A stretch of 64,000 nucleotides of DNA, taken from the NCBI GenBank assembly GCA_947494925.1, contig CANLWS010000009.1, positions 124,001 to 188,000 on the forward strand. Reading direction: 5' to 3'. Positions 1 to 8,885 of the stretch are shown one piece after another. Below the pieces are notes generated by a model. The model was not told where the DNA came from, ran no database searches, and was given only the letters and a program-made list of their open reading frames with translations. Numbering within the stretch: the stretch's first letter is position 1; each line of letters opens with the position of its first letter. A program made the translations under genes and the position numbers. Origin of the DNA: an uncultured Alteromonadaceae bacterium. GTDB lineage: Bacteria; Pseudomonadota; Gammaproteobacteria; Enterobacterales; Alteromonadaceae.

Positions 1-37
1 TTAAACGCAGCAAGCGATTTTGTATACTGTTTTTCAT
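1..37 (-). CDS. possible 5' end of a minus-strand gene, cut by the window edge
   Basis: Reading the minus strand from an ATG at 37 gives 12 open codons to the window edge (MKNSIQNRLLRL). A basic, amphipathic start of this kind is typical of a membrane protein such as a sensor kinase, but that is only a guess. No good Shine-Dalgarno sequence precedes it. It lies downstream of prsT and beyond that gene's terminator, so it would need its own promoter. Confidence 0.25.
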   Translation of the reverse strand, partial: MKNSIQNRLLRL

Positions 38-94
38 AATCCAAGGAAACGTAAGAGGTTGTATCTCGCCCTCAGCCGTTGTGCGAGAGCAGCT

Positions 95-130
95 AAAAAG
101 AAGTGTAGCGTTCTGAATAGTCAGAACGCT
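95..130 (-). terminator. rho-independent terminator of prsT
   Basis: A perfect 10-bp stem (AGCGTTCTGA at 107-116 and TCAGAACGCT at 121-130) closes a 4-nt loop just downstream of the prsT stop codon. On the minus strand it is followed by ACACTTCTTTTT, so the T-tract starts a few bases after the stem. The plus strand has no T-tract, which assigns it to prsT. Confidence 0.7.
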
Positions 131-154
131 CAGTTATAAGCAGTTTTCCTAACT

Positions 155-2899
155 CTAAATTCCGTATTTTTGTTTCAGTTCTGCCACGCGCAATTTAGAC
201 GCTTCATCATTCATTTCACGACTCTCGAGTCTTCGTTGAGCAATTCTGGTTTTTTTGGCAGCCAGCAAGGTCTCAATGTAGTTAAGGAAAATTTCTTCAT
301 TTCGCATCTTGTCATCCACTGCCCGATCATAATAGGACAATGCACCTTCCAAATCTTCCTGTGCCACAAGAATCTGCGCCAATGTATCCAGTGCCGCAGC
401 ATTTTCGGGACGAATATCTACAGCTCGGGTGGCATGCTGTTTCGCTTCGTCCAAGCGGCCTTCTTCTTTATACAGATATGCCAGATTGTTCAGCACAACA
501 AAATTGTCAGGATTAAGTTTTAAGGATTCTTCATAGGTAGTAATAGCGTCACTTTGGTTATCTGAGATCTGACGCTCTGCCAGCAACATTTTTGCAGCAA
601 CATCATTTGGCTTTTGCTCAACGTGCTTTTCCAATAGCGCCATGCTTTGCGTCTCATCACCTGAGAGTTCCAAAGCACTGATTAAAATGATCAAATTTCG
701 TGAATTCTGAATATTCTCATAAGAAGCTTTGGCAAAAGGTAAAGCTTGTTCGGGATTGCCTTCCGCCAACAATAATTTGGCAACAAAGCCTTTTACAAAT
801 GGCAGTTCTTTCACATTATCTGGCAAGGCCTCGTAAGATTGCCTGCCTTTTTTGTATTCGCCACTCATGATAAGAAAATGCGTATGTAACAGGTTCATCT
901 GTTGATCATCGCGTTTATCAAGAAACGACTCACTTAATGCCAATCCATCAGAAAATTTATTCTGACTATCCAGCAACAGGAGTTTACCCAGAATTGCTGG
1001 TTTGGCAGCAGGTGTTAGTTCCAACCACTTGTCATAGTGCTCATTAGCCTCAGCTACTTTATTCGCTCTTAACAAGGCCTGTCCTTTGACCTGCAATAAA
1101 TTGGCTGAGCTACTGGCATCTATTGGAAAATTGGACAGGGTTTCCAGAGCTTTTGGCCAACTTCTCTGCGCCATGTGCATACGGGCCAAAAGAACGGCTA
1201 ATGCCTGATTATCTGGGTTGCTGGCCAGGGCATCTACCGCAGGTTTGATCGCAAGCTCGGGGGAGTTTTTCTGGCTGTACAATGCATAATGAGTCGCAAG
1301 CGCAGGAACAGATTGAGGTGAAGACTTAAGTACTTCGGCTAAATTAGTCTCCGCTGAGGAAGCATTTCCCTGACGCATATCGATATTGACCAATGCCAAT
1401 TTGGCAAGAGTATTGTCAGCGTCCATTCCCAGAACTTTGTTGTACTCCCCTTTAGCAGCCTCCAATTTACCTTGCTTAACTAACACTTCTCCCGCCAACA
1501 TATAAGCACTTGCATCATCAGGAATGGTGCGTTTCCATTCATCTGCCAAATCTGCTGCTTTGTCCAACTGATTAGATAATAAATACGCTGATGCCAGTGT
1601 TGATTTTGCGCTGACCATATCAGGCGCTTGCTCTACGGCTTCCTCAAGATTCACTATGCCTTGAACATCATTGAGTGAAAGCTTTAACACCCCTAATCGG
1701 GTCAAATCTTCTGCACTGCGACTGATGAAAGATGTGCGTTCGACGACTTCTTTTGCCTGTTTAAAGTTACCCGACCGAATCAGCTCATAACCTGTTTTCG
1801 AGAACAAAAGTGCGTCTTGTTCAGTAACCTGTTCCAACCGACTCAGTACGTCACCGGCCTCAGAACTCTGACCTATTTGTAATTGACTGGCAGCCAGCAA
1901 CTTCAATCCGGGGTGACCGTCTGGGAGCGAGCTGGCAATGTAAGAAAGATGACGGTTTGCCGCTTCAAAATCATCATTTTGATAAGCTGCAAACCCGGCA
2001 ATCAATCTCACAACCGGATCATTGCGACCATTAAGAATTGATTTTTCCGCAAATACCTGCGCGTTTTTATGGTCATTACGAGACGCTAACACCGTGGCTT
2101 TTAATTGATTGAGGAAAGCATTTTCAGCGCTGATCTCAAGCAAGCCATCGACTATCGGTTCAGCTTCTTCTGTCATACCAGACTCAATCATTATGTTTGC
2201 CAGGACAAAAAGAGTCTGTGAATCTTCCGGATATTGACGGGTATAATTTTGATAAACCTCAATAGCTTCTGGGGTCCGACCTAGCTGCAATAATAACTGC
2301 CCTTGCAATTTCAGGACATCCGCGTTTAGTGGTGATTGCTCTCGCGCAATTTCCAAAGCAGATAAGGCGCTTTCAAAATCTTTATCCAATAAAGGGAGGT
2401 AAGCCAATGCCAAACTCTTGTATACGGTGCGTGTATCCAATTGATTAACTTCTTCGATAAGGGCTTTTGCCTCTTCAATTTTTTCCAATTGCAGCAATGA
2501 CTGGATTTTGAAAAAACTCACTTCCGCCTGTTCTACTTCTGAGAGACCTGCTTCATCGTGGTCAATTTCGCTTAGTGCGGCATAAGCACCTGTTTGCTTA
2601 TAGGCCTTGGACAGCATCGGAATAACTTTTGTCGCTTCATAGCCATATTCCAATGCCCGATTGAGCTCTTTTTCGGCTCCCTCAAAGTTCTTCTGTTGCA
2701 GATACACACTGCCGAGTTCGAATCTTGCTTGGGCTGAATTCGGGTCTAACTGAACAGCATTCTTCAATTCAAGAACTGCTGCCTCAATATTGTTTTGTTC
2801 AAGGTGTTGTCGGGCAGCTTCCATATGCTGTTCGCTGGTTTTTTCTGCGCAACCAAGCATCAGACCAAACAACACGGCCAATAATGTCTTTTTCATCAC
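155..2899 (-). CDS. prsT: PrsT-type TPR-repeat lipoprotein (PEP-CTERM/exosortase system)
   Basis: A 914-residue protein with a lipoprotein signal peptide (MKKTLLAVLFGLMLGC, lipobox Cys near residue 17) and TPR-like repeats along nearly its whole length. Recognisable repeat cores include AAVLELKNAVQLDPNSA near residue 40 and LDEAKQHATRAVDIRPENA near 840. Length, lipobox and repeat style match the PrsT family, which accompanies exosortase A (XrtA) and exopolysaccharide loci. It is probably anchored to the outer or inner membrane and acts as a scaffold in polysaccharide or PEP-CTERM protein export. No exosortase, PrsK or PrsR is in the window, so the rest of such a locus would lie to the left or elsewhere. 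The start is ATG at 2899 or the adjacent ATG at 2896, with an AGAGGAA ribosome site upstream. A generic TPR lipoprotein is the alternative. Confidence 0.8.
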   Translation of the reverse strand: MMKKTLLAVLFGLMLGCAEKTSEQHMEAARQHLEQNNIEAAVLELKNAVQLDPNSAQARFELGSVYLQQKNFEGAEKELNRALEYGYEATKVIPMLSKAYKQTGAYAALSEIDHDEAGLSEVEQAEVSFFKIQSLLQLEKIEEAKALIEEVNQLDTRTVYKSLALAYLPLLDKDFESALSALEIAREQSPLNADVLKLQGQLLLQLGRTPEAIEVYQNYTRQYPEDSQTLFVLANIMIESGMTEEAEPIVDGLLEISAENAFLNQLKATVLASRNDHKNAQVFAEKSILNGRNDPVVRLIAGFAAYQNDDFEAANRHLSYIASSLPDGHPGLKLLAASQLQIGQSSEAGDVLSRLEQVTEQDALLFSKTGYELIRSGNFKQAKEVVERTSFISRSAEDLTRLGVLKLSLNDVQGIVNLEEAVEQAPDMVSAKSTLASAYLLSNQLDKAADLADEWKRTIPDDASAYMLAGEVLVKQGKLEAAKGEYNKVLGMDADNTLAKLALVNIDMRQGNASSAETNLAEVLKSSPQSVPALATHYALYSQKNSPELAIKPAVDALASNPDNQALAVLLARMHMAQRSWPKALETLSNFPIDASSSANLLQVKGQALLRANKVAEANEHYDKWLELTPAAKPAILGKLLLLDSQNKFSDGLALSESFLDKRDDQQMNLLHTHFLIMSGEYKKGRQSYEALPDNVKELPFVKGFVAKLLLAEGNPEQALPFAKASYENIQNSRNLIILISALELSGDETQSMALLEKHVEQKPNDVAAKMLLAERQISDNQSDAITTYEESLKLNPDNFVVLNNLAYLYKEEGRLDEAKQHATRAVDIRPENAAALDTLAQILVAQEDLEGALSYYDRAVDDKMRNEEIFLNYIETLLAAKKTRIAQRRLESREMNDEASKLRVAELKQKYGI

Positions 2900-2929
2900 A
2901 ACTTTATTCCTCTGTCACCCATTTCAGAA

Positions 2930-2957
2930 ATTATCAATACATTCCAATCGGGGTCAA
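2930..2957 (-). promoter_or_regulatory. sigma-70 promoter of prsT
   Basis: On the minus strand TTGACC (2957-2952) and GATAAT (2935-2930) are separated by 16 bp. This predicts transcription starting near 2923, about 24 nt before the prsT ATG, with the AGAGGAA ribosome site inside that leader. No sigma-54 -24/-12 pair was seen here, although PrsR-controlled EPS promoters are often sigma-54 dependent. Confidence 0.65.
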
Positions 2958-3148
2958 TAATTATTCTTTTGAAATAAACATTTCAAACAGACACAATTTG
3001 TTTTGCATAACCTTACATTGAACCTACAACTTAGTGAACCGTTAATATCTCGCAAGCCCAAGTTGTAATTGATTCATCACAATTATGTTAACAGCAGGAA
3101 AACATCAGCTATTTCGCTAATTTCTTAGTATATCTGCGGGTTATCTAA

Positions 3149-3154
3149 TATAAT
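3149..3154 (+). promoter_or_regulatory. candidate -10 element for deaD
   Basis: A perfect TATAAT stands about 85 bp before the deaD ATG at 3239. No convincing -35 is present: TTAGTA at 3125-3130 with an 18-bp spacer is the best option. Initiation here would give a leader of roughly 78 nt containing a run of C residues and paired ACCGGC/GCCGGT segments (3172-3177 and 3218-3223). The rest of the 2900-3238 gap holds only the divergent prsT promoter. Confidence 0.35.
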
Positions 3155-3238
3155 TGCCCTTTTGAAACTAAACCGGCATCTTGTTGGAGCAGAATGAGCT
3201 GCCCCCCATCACCGCCAGCCGGTATATTGGGATTCTTG

Positions 3239-4951
3239 ATGACCACCACTGTAGATTTAACTTTTAAAGACCTTAACTTACCTGCTGAAATTCTTCAGGC
3301 ACTGGAAAAAGTCGGCTATGAAAAGCCCTCACCGATCCAAGCCGAGAGCATTCCGTTTTTACTTGACGGCCATGATCTTCTGGGTCAGGCACAGACAGGT
3401 ACTGGTAAAACCGCTGCTTTTGCATTGCCTATGCTGGCGAATATCGAAAGCGATGACAATTACCCTCAACTTCTTGTATTGGCACCAACTCGGGAACTGG
3501 CTATTCAGGTTGCTGAAGCTTTCCAGGTATACGCCAGCTTTTCCAAGAAGATCAAAGTTCTGCCCATTTACGGCGGTTCATCTTATGACACTCAAATACG
3601 CCAGTTAAAACGCGGAGTTCAGGTGATTGTAGGTACCCCTGGTAGAGTGATAGATCACATTAAACGAGGCACACTTAAACTCGACCAGCTTAAATTCCTT
3701 GTTTTGGATGAAGCTGATGAGATGTTGAGAATGGGCTTTATCGACGACGTCGAATGGATCCTGAGCCATGCACCTGAAGAACGCCAGACAGCGCTGTTTT
3801 CCGCCACCATGCCAGAACAGATCCGCAAGATTACCAAACGTTACCTTAACGATCCTAAACACGTAAAAATTGCTTCAAAAGTCAGTACGGCAAGTACCAT
3901 TAAACAGCGTTACTGTCAGGTCGCAGGCCACCACAAGCTTGAAGCACTCACTCGAATCATGGAAGTGGAAGAGTTTGACGGTGTGATCATTTTTGTGCGA
4001 ACAAAAACGGCCACTATGGAGTTGGCGGAAAAACTTTCTGCACGTGGACATGCAGTTGAGCCCCTAAATGGAGACATTCCGCAAGCGAGCAGGGAGCGCA
4101 CAGTAGAACGTCTGAAAAAAGGCACTATTGATATACTTATCGCTACTGATGTCGTCGCCCGTGGACTTGACGTTGAGCGAGTAAGTCACGTTATCAACTA
4201 TGATGTCCCTTACGATACAGAATCTTATGTACACCGTATTGGACGTACTGGACGCGCCGGACGTCAGGGTGATGCAATCCTGTTTATTTCTCATCGTGAA
4301 AAGCGCATGTTATTCGCTATCGAAAAAGCGACTAATCAAAAAATCGATACTATGGCTATCCCGTCGATCTCTGAGCTCAATGAAACACGTTTGAGTCGCT
4401 TTAAAAGTAGCGTAATTGATGCGATAGAAGACGATAGCATCGAAAGTCTTATCCCTATTGTCGAAGACATACAGGCACAGACAGAAGCTTCACCTGAAAA
4501 AATCATGGCGGCGCTGGCAAAAATTGCACAAGGTGATGAGCCCCTGATTCTGAAAGAATCTGATCGACCTGATCTGACTGCCCGACCTCCTAAAAATGAT
4601 CGACCTGGAAGAGACAGAGGTGATCGTGGCCCAAGAGACGATCGCAGAGGCGGTAAAACCCGCACAAGAACGAGCAAGCCTGAAGAAGGGATGCAGCGCT
4701 ACCGTATTGATGTGGGCCACACTCATGGAGCAAAACCTGGCAATATAGTTGGTGCGATAGCTAATGAAGGTAACATTAATAGTAAAAATATTGGCGCTAT
4801 CGAGATCCACGATAACTTCAGTACAGTCGATTTACCTAAGGGTATGCCGAAAGAAACCCGGGATAAATTGCAAAAAACCCGCGTCGCCGGTCAACGTCTT
4901 TCCATCAGAGAATGGAGTGATGAGCCGCCTAAACGCAAGCCTCGTAAGTAA
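3239..4951 (+). CDS. deaD: DEAD-box ATP-dependent RNA helicase DeaD/CsdA
   Basis: A cold-shock RNA helicase that unwinds structured RNA in ribosome assembly and mRNA turnover. From the ATG at 3239 the protein has 570 residues: Q motif around 9-34, Walker A AQTGTGKT at 51-58, DEAD at 157-160, SAT at 188-190 and HRIGRTGR at 332-339. An Arg/Asp/Gly-rich linker follows, then a C-terminal RNA-binding domain of the DbpA type (IDVGHTHGAKPGNIVGAI) and a basic tail. An in-frame ATG at 3194 would add 15 residues, but the family normally begins close to the Q motif, so 3239 is preferred. A stem-loop terminator follows the stop codon. Confidence 0.95.
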   Translation: MTTTVDLTFKDLNLPAEILQALEKVGYEKPSPIQAESIPFLLDGHDLLGQAQTGTGKTAAFALPMLANIESDDNYPQLLVLAPTRELAIQVAEAFQVYASFSKKIKVLPIYGGSSYDTQIRQLKRGVQVIVGTPGRVIDHIKRGTLKLDQLKFLVLDEADEMLRMGFIDDVEWILSHAPEERQTALFSATMPEQIRKITKRYLNDPKHVKIASKVSTASTIKQRYCQVAGHHKLEALTRIMEVEEFDGVIIFVRTKTATMELAEKLSARGHAVEPLNGDIPQASRERTVERLKKGTIDILIATDVVARGLDVERVSHVINYDVPYDTESYVHRIGRTGRAGRQGDAILFISHREKRMLFAIEKATNQKIDTMAIPSISELNETRLSRFKSSVIDAIEDDSIESLIPIVEDIQAQTEASPEKIMAALAKIAQGDEPLILKESDRPDLTARPPKNDRPGRDRGDRGPRDDRRGGKTRTRTSKPEEGMQRYRIDVGHTHGAKPGNIVGAIANEGNINSKNIGAIEIHDNFSTVDLPKGMPKETRDKLQKTRVAGQRLSIREWSDEPPKRKPRK

Positions 4952-4958
4952 AAATTGT

Positions 4959-4990
4959 GACGTGCCTGCTTAAGGCACGTCTTTCATTCC
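4959..4990 (+). terminator. terminator of deaD
   Basis: GACGTGCC (4959-4966) and GGCACGTC (4974-4981) form a perfect 8-bp stem with a 7-nt loop, followed by TTTCATTCC. It begins 7 bp after the deaD stop codon. Confidence 0.7.
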
Positions 4991-5084
4991 ATTGTGGAAT
5001 ATATATTAATTTATTAATACTTTATTGGCATATACAAAACATGCACAATGCAACCACTAAATGGTTCTGAGTAGTTGACTGAAT

Positions 5085-6500
5085 ATGCGATATTTCCCAA
5101 TTTTTCTGGATACGGAAAATCTTCAATGCCTTGTTGTGGGCGCTGGAGAAGTGGCTGCGCGTAAAATAGAGTTACTGCTGAAAACGCCAGCGAATATCAC
5201 TGTCGTTGCCCCAGACACTTGCAATTCAGTTGCTGAATTTGCTTCACAAAATAAGATTACTCTGCGTCAACGCCCCTTTGAAGAGTCGGACTTGCATGAC
5301 AAGCAGCTTGTATTCGTTGCTACCAATGATACGGAACTTAATCAGCATATTCATGCCTTGGCCAGTGCCAGGAAAATTCTGGTAAATGTTGTCGACAACA
5401 CACCTCTTTGCGGCTTTATCACACCATCAATTGTTGACCGATCGCCCTTAGTCATTGCGATGAGCAGCGGTGGAGTCGCGCCTGTTTTATTGCGTTACCT
5501 GCGTCAGAAACTGGAATCATGGATACCGCAAAATACACGGCGTTTAGGGATATTTTCGGAAAAGTTCAGAGACACGGTTAAACAGAAGCTCCGCACTGTG
5601 ACCCAACGTCGCTATTTTTGGGAAGACGTATTAGATGGCCCTATTGCAGAACAGGTTTTGCAGGGTAATGACCAAACTGCAGAAAAGATGTTATTGGACA
5701 AACTGGCTCAACCGGATAATAAGGATAACGAGGGAGAAGTCTATCTGGTAGGGGCTGGACCAGGTGATCCTGAACTGTTGACCTTCCGCGCGTTAAGATT
5801 GATGCAAAAAGCGGATGTCGTTGTCTATGACCGGCTGGTTTCGAAGGAAATTCTAGAACTGGTGCGCCGTGATGCAGAAAAAATTTACGTTGGCAAAGCC
5901 AAGAGCAAACACACACTGCCTCAGGAAGAAATCAACAACTTGTTGGCAAACGAGGCGCTAAAGGGCAATAGGGTTGTCAGATTAAAAGGCGGCGATCCTT
6001 TTATTTTTGGTCGCGGCGGTGAAGAAATTGAAACCTTAATCAAACAGGGTATACGCTTCCAGGTTGTGCCGGGCATTACTGCAGCTAGCGGTGCAGCAAG
6101 CTATGCGGGCATCCCCCTTACCCATCGCGATCATGCACAATCTGTTGTTTTTGCGACTGGCCACTTGCGCGATAACAGCATTGAACTGGACTGGCCGGCT
6201 CTTGTTCAAAAAGGGCAGACATTAGTGTTTTACATGGGTCTTACCGGACTGCCGATCATTTGTCAGAAACTTGTTGAACAAGGCATGCCAAAGGATACAC
6301 CTATAGCCATGGTAGAATCGGCCACTACCCAAGACCAAAAAGTAGTCACTGGTACCTTAGAAGACATACAACCAAAAGCAATTGAAGCGCAGATTAAACC
6401 ACCAGCGCTCATCATTGTGGGATCAGTTGTCGAATTACGAAACAAGCTCAATTGGTTTCATCCTGAGAAAGAAATACAAAACACTCAGCTGCTTAAATAA
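5085..6500 (+). CDS. cysG: siroheme synthase CysG (precorrin-2 dehydrogenase / ferrochelatase / uroporphyrinogen-III methyltransferase)
   Basis: A 471-residue trifunctional enzyme converting uroporphyrinogen III to siroheme, the cofactor of sulfite and nitrite reductases. The N-terminal half carries the NAD-binding GAGEVAARK (19-27) and the SSGG segment (127-130), whose second Ser corresponds to the phosphoserine of the Salmonella and E. coli enzyme. The C-terminal half begins near residue 218 with VYLVGAGPGDPELLT of SAM-dependent tetrapyrrole methylases and contains the conserved LKGGDPFIFGRGGEE block. The full-length fusion is intact. It stands alone between deaD and an unrelated secreted protein; no assimilatory sulfate genes are adjacent. 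No clear promoter or terminator was recognised. Confidence 0.95.
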   Translation: MRYFPIFLDTENLQCLVVGAGEVAARKIELLLKTPANITVVAPDTCNSVAEFASQNKITLRQRPFEESDLHDKQLVFVATNDTELNQHIHALASARKILVNVVDNTPLCGFITPSIVDRSPLVIAMSSGGVAPVLLRYLRQKLESWIPQNTRRLGIFSEKFRDTVKQKLRTVTQRRYFWEDVLDGPIAEQVLQGNDQTAEKMLLDKLAQPDNKDNEGEVYLVGAGPGDPELLTFRALRLMQKADVVVYDRLVSKEILELVRRDAEKIYVGKAKSKHTLPQEEINNLLANEALKGNRVVRLKGGDPFIFGRGGEEIETLIKQGIRFQVVPGITAASGAASYAGIPLTHRDHAQSVVFATGHLRDNSIELDWPALVQKGQTLVFYMGLTGLPIICQKLVEQGMPKDTPIAMVESATTQDQKVVTGTLEDIQPKAIEAQIKPPALIIVGSVVELRNKLNWFHPEKEIQNTQLLK

Positions 6501-6584
6501 TAATCACTTCAAATTTTTCCGGATGTGACGATATACTGAGTATTATCAGTTTGCCTTTGGGGCCCACTTATTTTTACTCGGTAT

Positions 6585-7520
6585 TTGTTGTTTTTGTCTC
6601 TTTGCTGGTGTCTTTCCTATGACGCCATGGCTTCGCAACGAACCTTCAATAAATCCGAATCGAATGAAAGTGTCGACTTATCCTATGAATGGTTAACCCA
6701 TGCCCAACAGCCCGTTCAACTTTCCTTTTCTATACCCAAAGATAAATTAAACAGCCAATTCAAGAGTCAGAAAAATTACATGCCACATATAGCACAGCGG
6801 CATGTTTATATTGAATTGATGAAAGCAGCGCAAAAGGTGAACCCAAAAGAAGCACGGGTCAAAATCACTAAACTTGCCCGAAACTATAAAATTTCAGTGT
6901 CAGGTAGTTCGCCGGAGATGGTGGAGAAATGGCAAGTCAACATGGCAAGCAAACAGCAGCTAGCCTTCGATCAATATCTCGAAGATAATTACTACATCAG
7001 ATTCAAGACTCACCTAGGACAAGAAGGTGTAAAACCGGATCACCTGCGATATCTGGCAGAAAGTCGTGAGTTAGTATTGCCAGCAGCTCAGGCAATATAC
7101 GACAAAATGGAACCTGGCAGTGACTCCAGAGATTACGTTAACTTATTGATGAGCTGGATCCAGAGTATCCCCTACAATGAATTGGAAGATAGACTGGTTT
7201 CCAATGGCTCAGGTTACTTTTCACCTGTTGAAGTATTAACTAATAATTTAGGGGACTGCGATAGCAAAACCACACTAGCCGCTTCGCTAATGCGTGCATT
7301 GTTACCGAATTTGCAGATGGTGCTGATTTTTTTACCGGATCATGCGTTATTGGGTGCAAACCTGGCACATCGTAGCAACGAACAAACCCTGACTATTGAT
7401 GGTGTGAACTACCTGCTGATGGAACCGACCGGGCCTGCACTTATGAAAATCGGCAGTTTGTCGGACAAATCCTTATCGGACATAGCCAGCGGCATGTATA
7501 CATCAGAAAAAATTCCCTAG
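6585..7520 (+). CDS. secreted transglutaminase-like protein of unknown function
   Basis: A 311-residue protein with a short hydrophobic N-terminus ending near AMASQ, suggestive of export. The C-terminal part has the layout of a transglutaminase-like cysteine protease fold: NNLGDCDSKTT with Cys225, His253 in FLPDHALLG and Glu280 in YLLMEPTG, a plausible Cys-His-acid triad. The N-terminal half (about 40-170) has no recognised motif. The start is uncertain: the frame is closed by a stop at 6537, and TTG at 6585 gives the signal-like leader, whereas an ATG about 13 codons later would lose it. The substrate is unknown; such proteins may act as periplasmic peptidases or amide-bond enzymes. Confidence 0.7.
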   Translation: MLFLSLCWCLSYDAMASQRTFNKSESNESVDLSYEWLTHAQQPVQLSFSIPKDKLNSQFKSQKNYMPHIAQRHVYIELMKAAQKVNPKEARVKITKLARNYKISVSGSSPEMVEKWQVNMASKQQLAFDQYLEDNYYIRFKTHLGQEGVKPDHLRYLAESRELVLPAAQAIYDKMEPGSDSRDYVNLLMSWIQSIPYNELEDRLVSNGSGYFSPVEVLTNNLGDCDSKTTLAASLMRALLPNLQMVLIFLPDHALLGANLAHRSNEQTLTIDGVNYLLMEPTGPALMKIGSLSDKSLSDIASGMYTSEKIP

Positions 7521-7523
7521 TTG

Positions 7524-7555
7524 GTAGCTAACCTGAGGTTAACTACGTTCTTTGT
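7524..7555. terminator. imperfect hairpin between convergent genes
   Basis: GTAGCTAACC and GGTTAACTAC (7524-7533 and 7537-7546) pair with one mismatch around a 3-nt loop, and GTTCTTTGTC follows on the plus strand. It sits between the stop codons of two convergent genes and could serve the upstream plus-strand gene. The T-tract is poor. Confidence 0.45.
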
Positions 7556-8472
7556 CAGGCCTTTAGTTCCGTTGCTGTAACACAATTCCTACCAAGGCTT
7601 TTAGCGATGTAAACCTGTTCATCTGCAACTCGCACCAGATCTCCTTTAGATTGTGTTTTTGATGGCTGTGACGTTGCAACGCCGATACTGATGGTGACTG
7701 ATTTGGCACATTTGGAATGTTCATGTTTAATCGCGAGGTTCTGAACACTCACTCGCAAACTTTCAGCAAAAATTTTTGCTTCCAGCGGGCTGATTGCTGG
7801 CAACAGCACAATAAATTCTTCTCCGCCGTAACGGGCTACCGAATCACCTGCTCGTTTAACATTTTTGTCCAGTTCATGGGCGACACGCTTGAGGCAGTCG
7901 TCACCAGCAGCATGACCGTAGTGGTCGTTAAAAGGTTTGAAATAATCGACATCGATGAAGCACAAGGATAGATTGGTTTTTCGTCGAGCCGCCCGGCGCC
8001 ACTCCTCATCAAGGTTGTGATCAAAGCGCCGACGATTAGGAATACCGGTCAACCCATCAATATCCACCAACGATTCTAATAAGTCTGTTTTACGCTTTAA
8101 ATCAACCTGGATTGCAACCCGCGCCATAACCAAAGGCATTTTGAATGGTTTGGAAAAATAGTCGGCCGCGCCCATTTCCAATCCTTTCAGTTCACTTTCT
8201 TCAGAATCGTGCCCTGTGATAAAAATTATCGGGATTTGTTTGGTCAGCGCATTATTTTTTAAGGCTTTACAAACCTGGTAGCCATTCATATCTGGCAAGT
8301 TTATATCGAGAAGCACCAGGTCAGGTGATTGATTCAGGCAAATTTCCAATGCTTTCTTTCCGCAATTGGCGACGATAACCTGATATTGATGACGCAGTCC
8401 TTCCGCTAGCATTTGCACATTAATGGGGTCGTCATCTACCACTAATATTGTCGCTTGAGTTTTCTTTCTCAA
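7555..8472 (-). CDS. response regulator with diguanylate cyclase (REC-GGDEF)
   Basis: A 305-residue protein with an N-terminal receiver domain (VVDDD at 11-15, phosphoacceptor Asp56 in LLDINLP, Lys108 in SKPF) and a C-terminal GGDEF domain. The catalytic loop is GGEEF at 216-220, and RAGD at 207-210 sits five residues ahead, matching the RxxD inhibitory I-site. It should make cyclic di-GMP from GTP when phosphorylated, with product inhibition. This is the PleD/WspR-like layout with a single REC. No partner histidine kinase is adjacent. It is transcribed alone, with a 413-bp gap on its upstream side. Confidence 0.92.
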   Translation of the reverse strand: MRKKTQATILVVDDDPINVQMLAEGLRHQYQVIVANCGKKALEICLNQSPDLVLLDINLPDMNGYQVCKALKNNALTKQIPIIFITGHDSEESELKGLEMGAADYFSKPFKMPLVMARVAIQVDLKRKTDLLESLVDIDGLTGIPNRRRFDHNLDEEWRRAARRKTNLSLCFIDVDYFKPFNDHYGHAAGDDCLKRVAHELDKNVKRAGDSVARYGGEEFIVLLPAISPLEAKIFAESLRVSVQNLAIKHEHSKCAKSVTISIGVATSQPSKTQSKGDLVRVADEQVYIAKSLGRNCVTATELKA

Positions 8473-8885
8473 CCACTCGTCCCTCGATTAGGTTTTATTG
8501 CGTTTATGTTCAGGCTCTAACCAGCCTGTGCACTCAAGTCTACCTGCTAGTTATAGGCTAGCACAATTGCTCGATTTGTATTGTTTTCAACAAGATATGT
8601 GTAAAAGCAGTAAAATGCACTATTCAAATTGCTGAAAAGAGCAAATAAATTACCCTGTCGTAATCTTGAGACAGTTGTTAGTTTGCGAATTTGATTCTAA
8701 GCAATGACAAACTACTGTTGTTGAGGAAAATAGTTTAATCACGTTAGTCACCTGGTAACTGATAGATTTATTCGGTCAACTTGCGGCATAAATGGGCTTA
8801 GAATGACCAATCGAAGTGAGAAATGCGCTGGACGATTTTTCGACCTACCTTTTTTGAAATCCCGTCCTTCGCGCATCAATTTAGA
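8473..8885. other. 413-bp non-coding interval between a REC-GGDEF gene and phoH
   Basis: No open frame of note on either strand. It must hold the promoter of the minus-strand REC-GGDEF gene, though no strong -35/-10 pair stands out. Its phoH-proximal end carries a long hairpin (8823-8876, listed separately). A weak inverted pair GGTCA/TGACC lies around 8775-8805. Confidence 0.5.
8823..8876 (-). terminator. long bulged stem-loop downstream of phoH
   Basis: ATGCGC (8823-8828) pairs with GCGCAT (8871-8876), and GGACG (8830-8834) pairs with CGTCC (8863-8867). That gives 11 base pairs interrupted by a 1/3-nt internal loop, closing a 28-nt loop rich in T on the plus strand. It begins about 10 bp after the phoH stop codon, so a 3'-end role is likely. 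The minus-strand 3' flank (TTTCTCAC) is only weakly T-rich. Confidence 0.4.

Noticed and set aside
64-88. TCTCGC/GCGAGA inverted pair near the left edge
   Set aside because: Six base pairs with a 13-nt loop is weak, and no gene can be tied to it.
2725-2760. GAGTTCGAATCTTGC resembles a tRNA T-loop
   Set aside because: It lies inside prsT and no acceptor or anticodon stems can be formed around it.
3194-3238. Upstream ATG extending deaD by 15 residues
   Set aside because: The extension is proline/cysteine-rich, unlike the family N-terminus; the ATG at 3239 is next to the Q motif.
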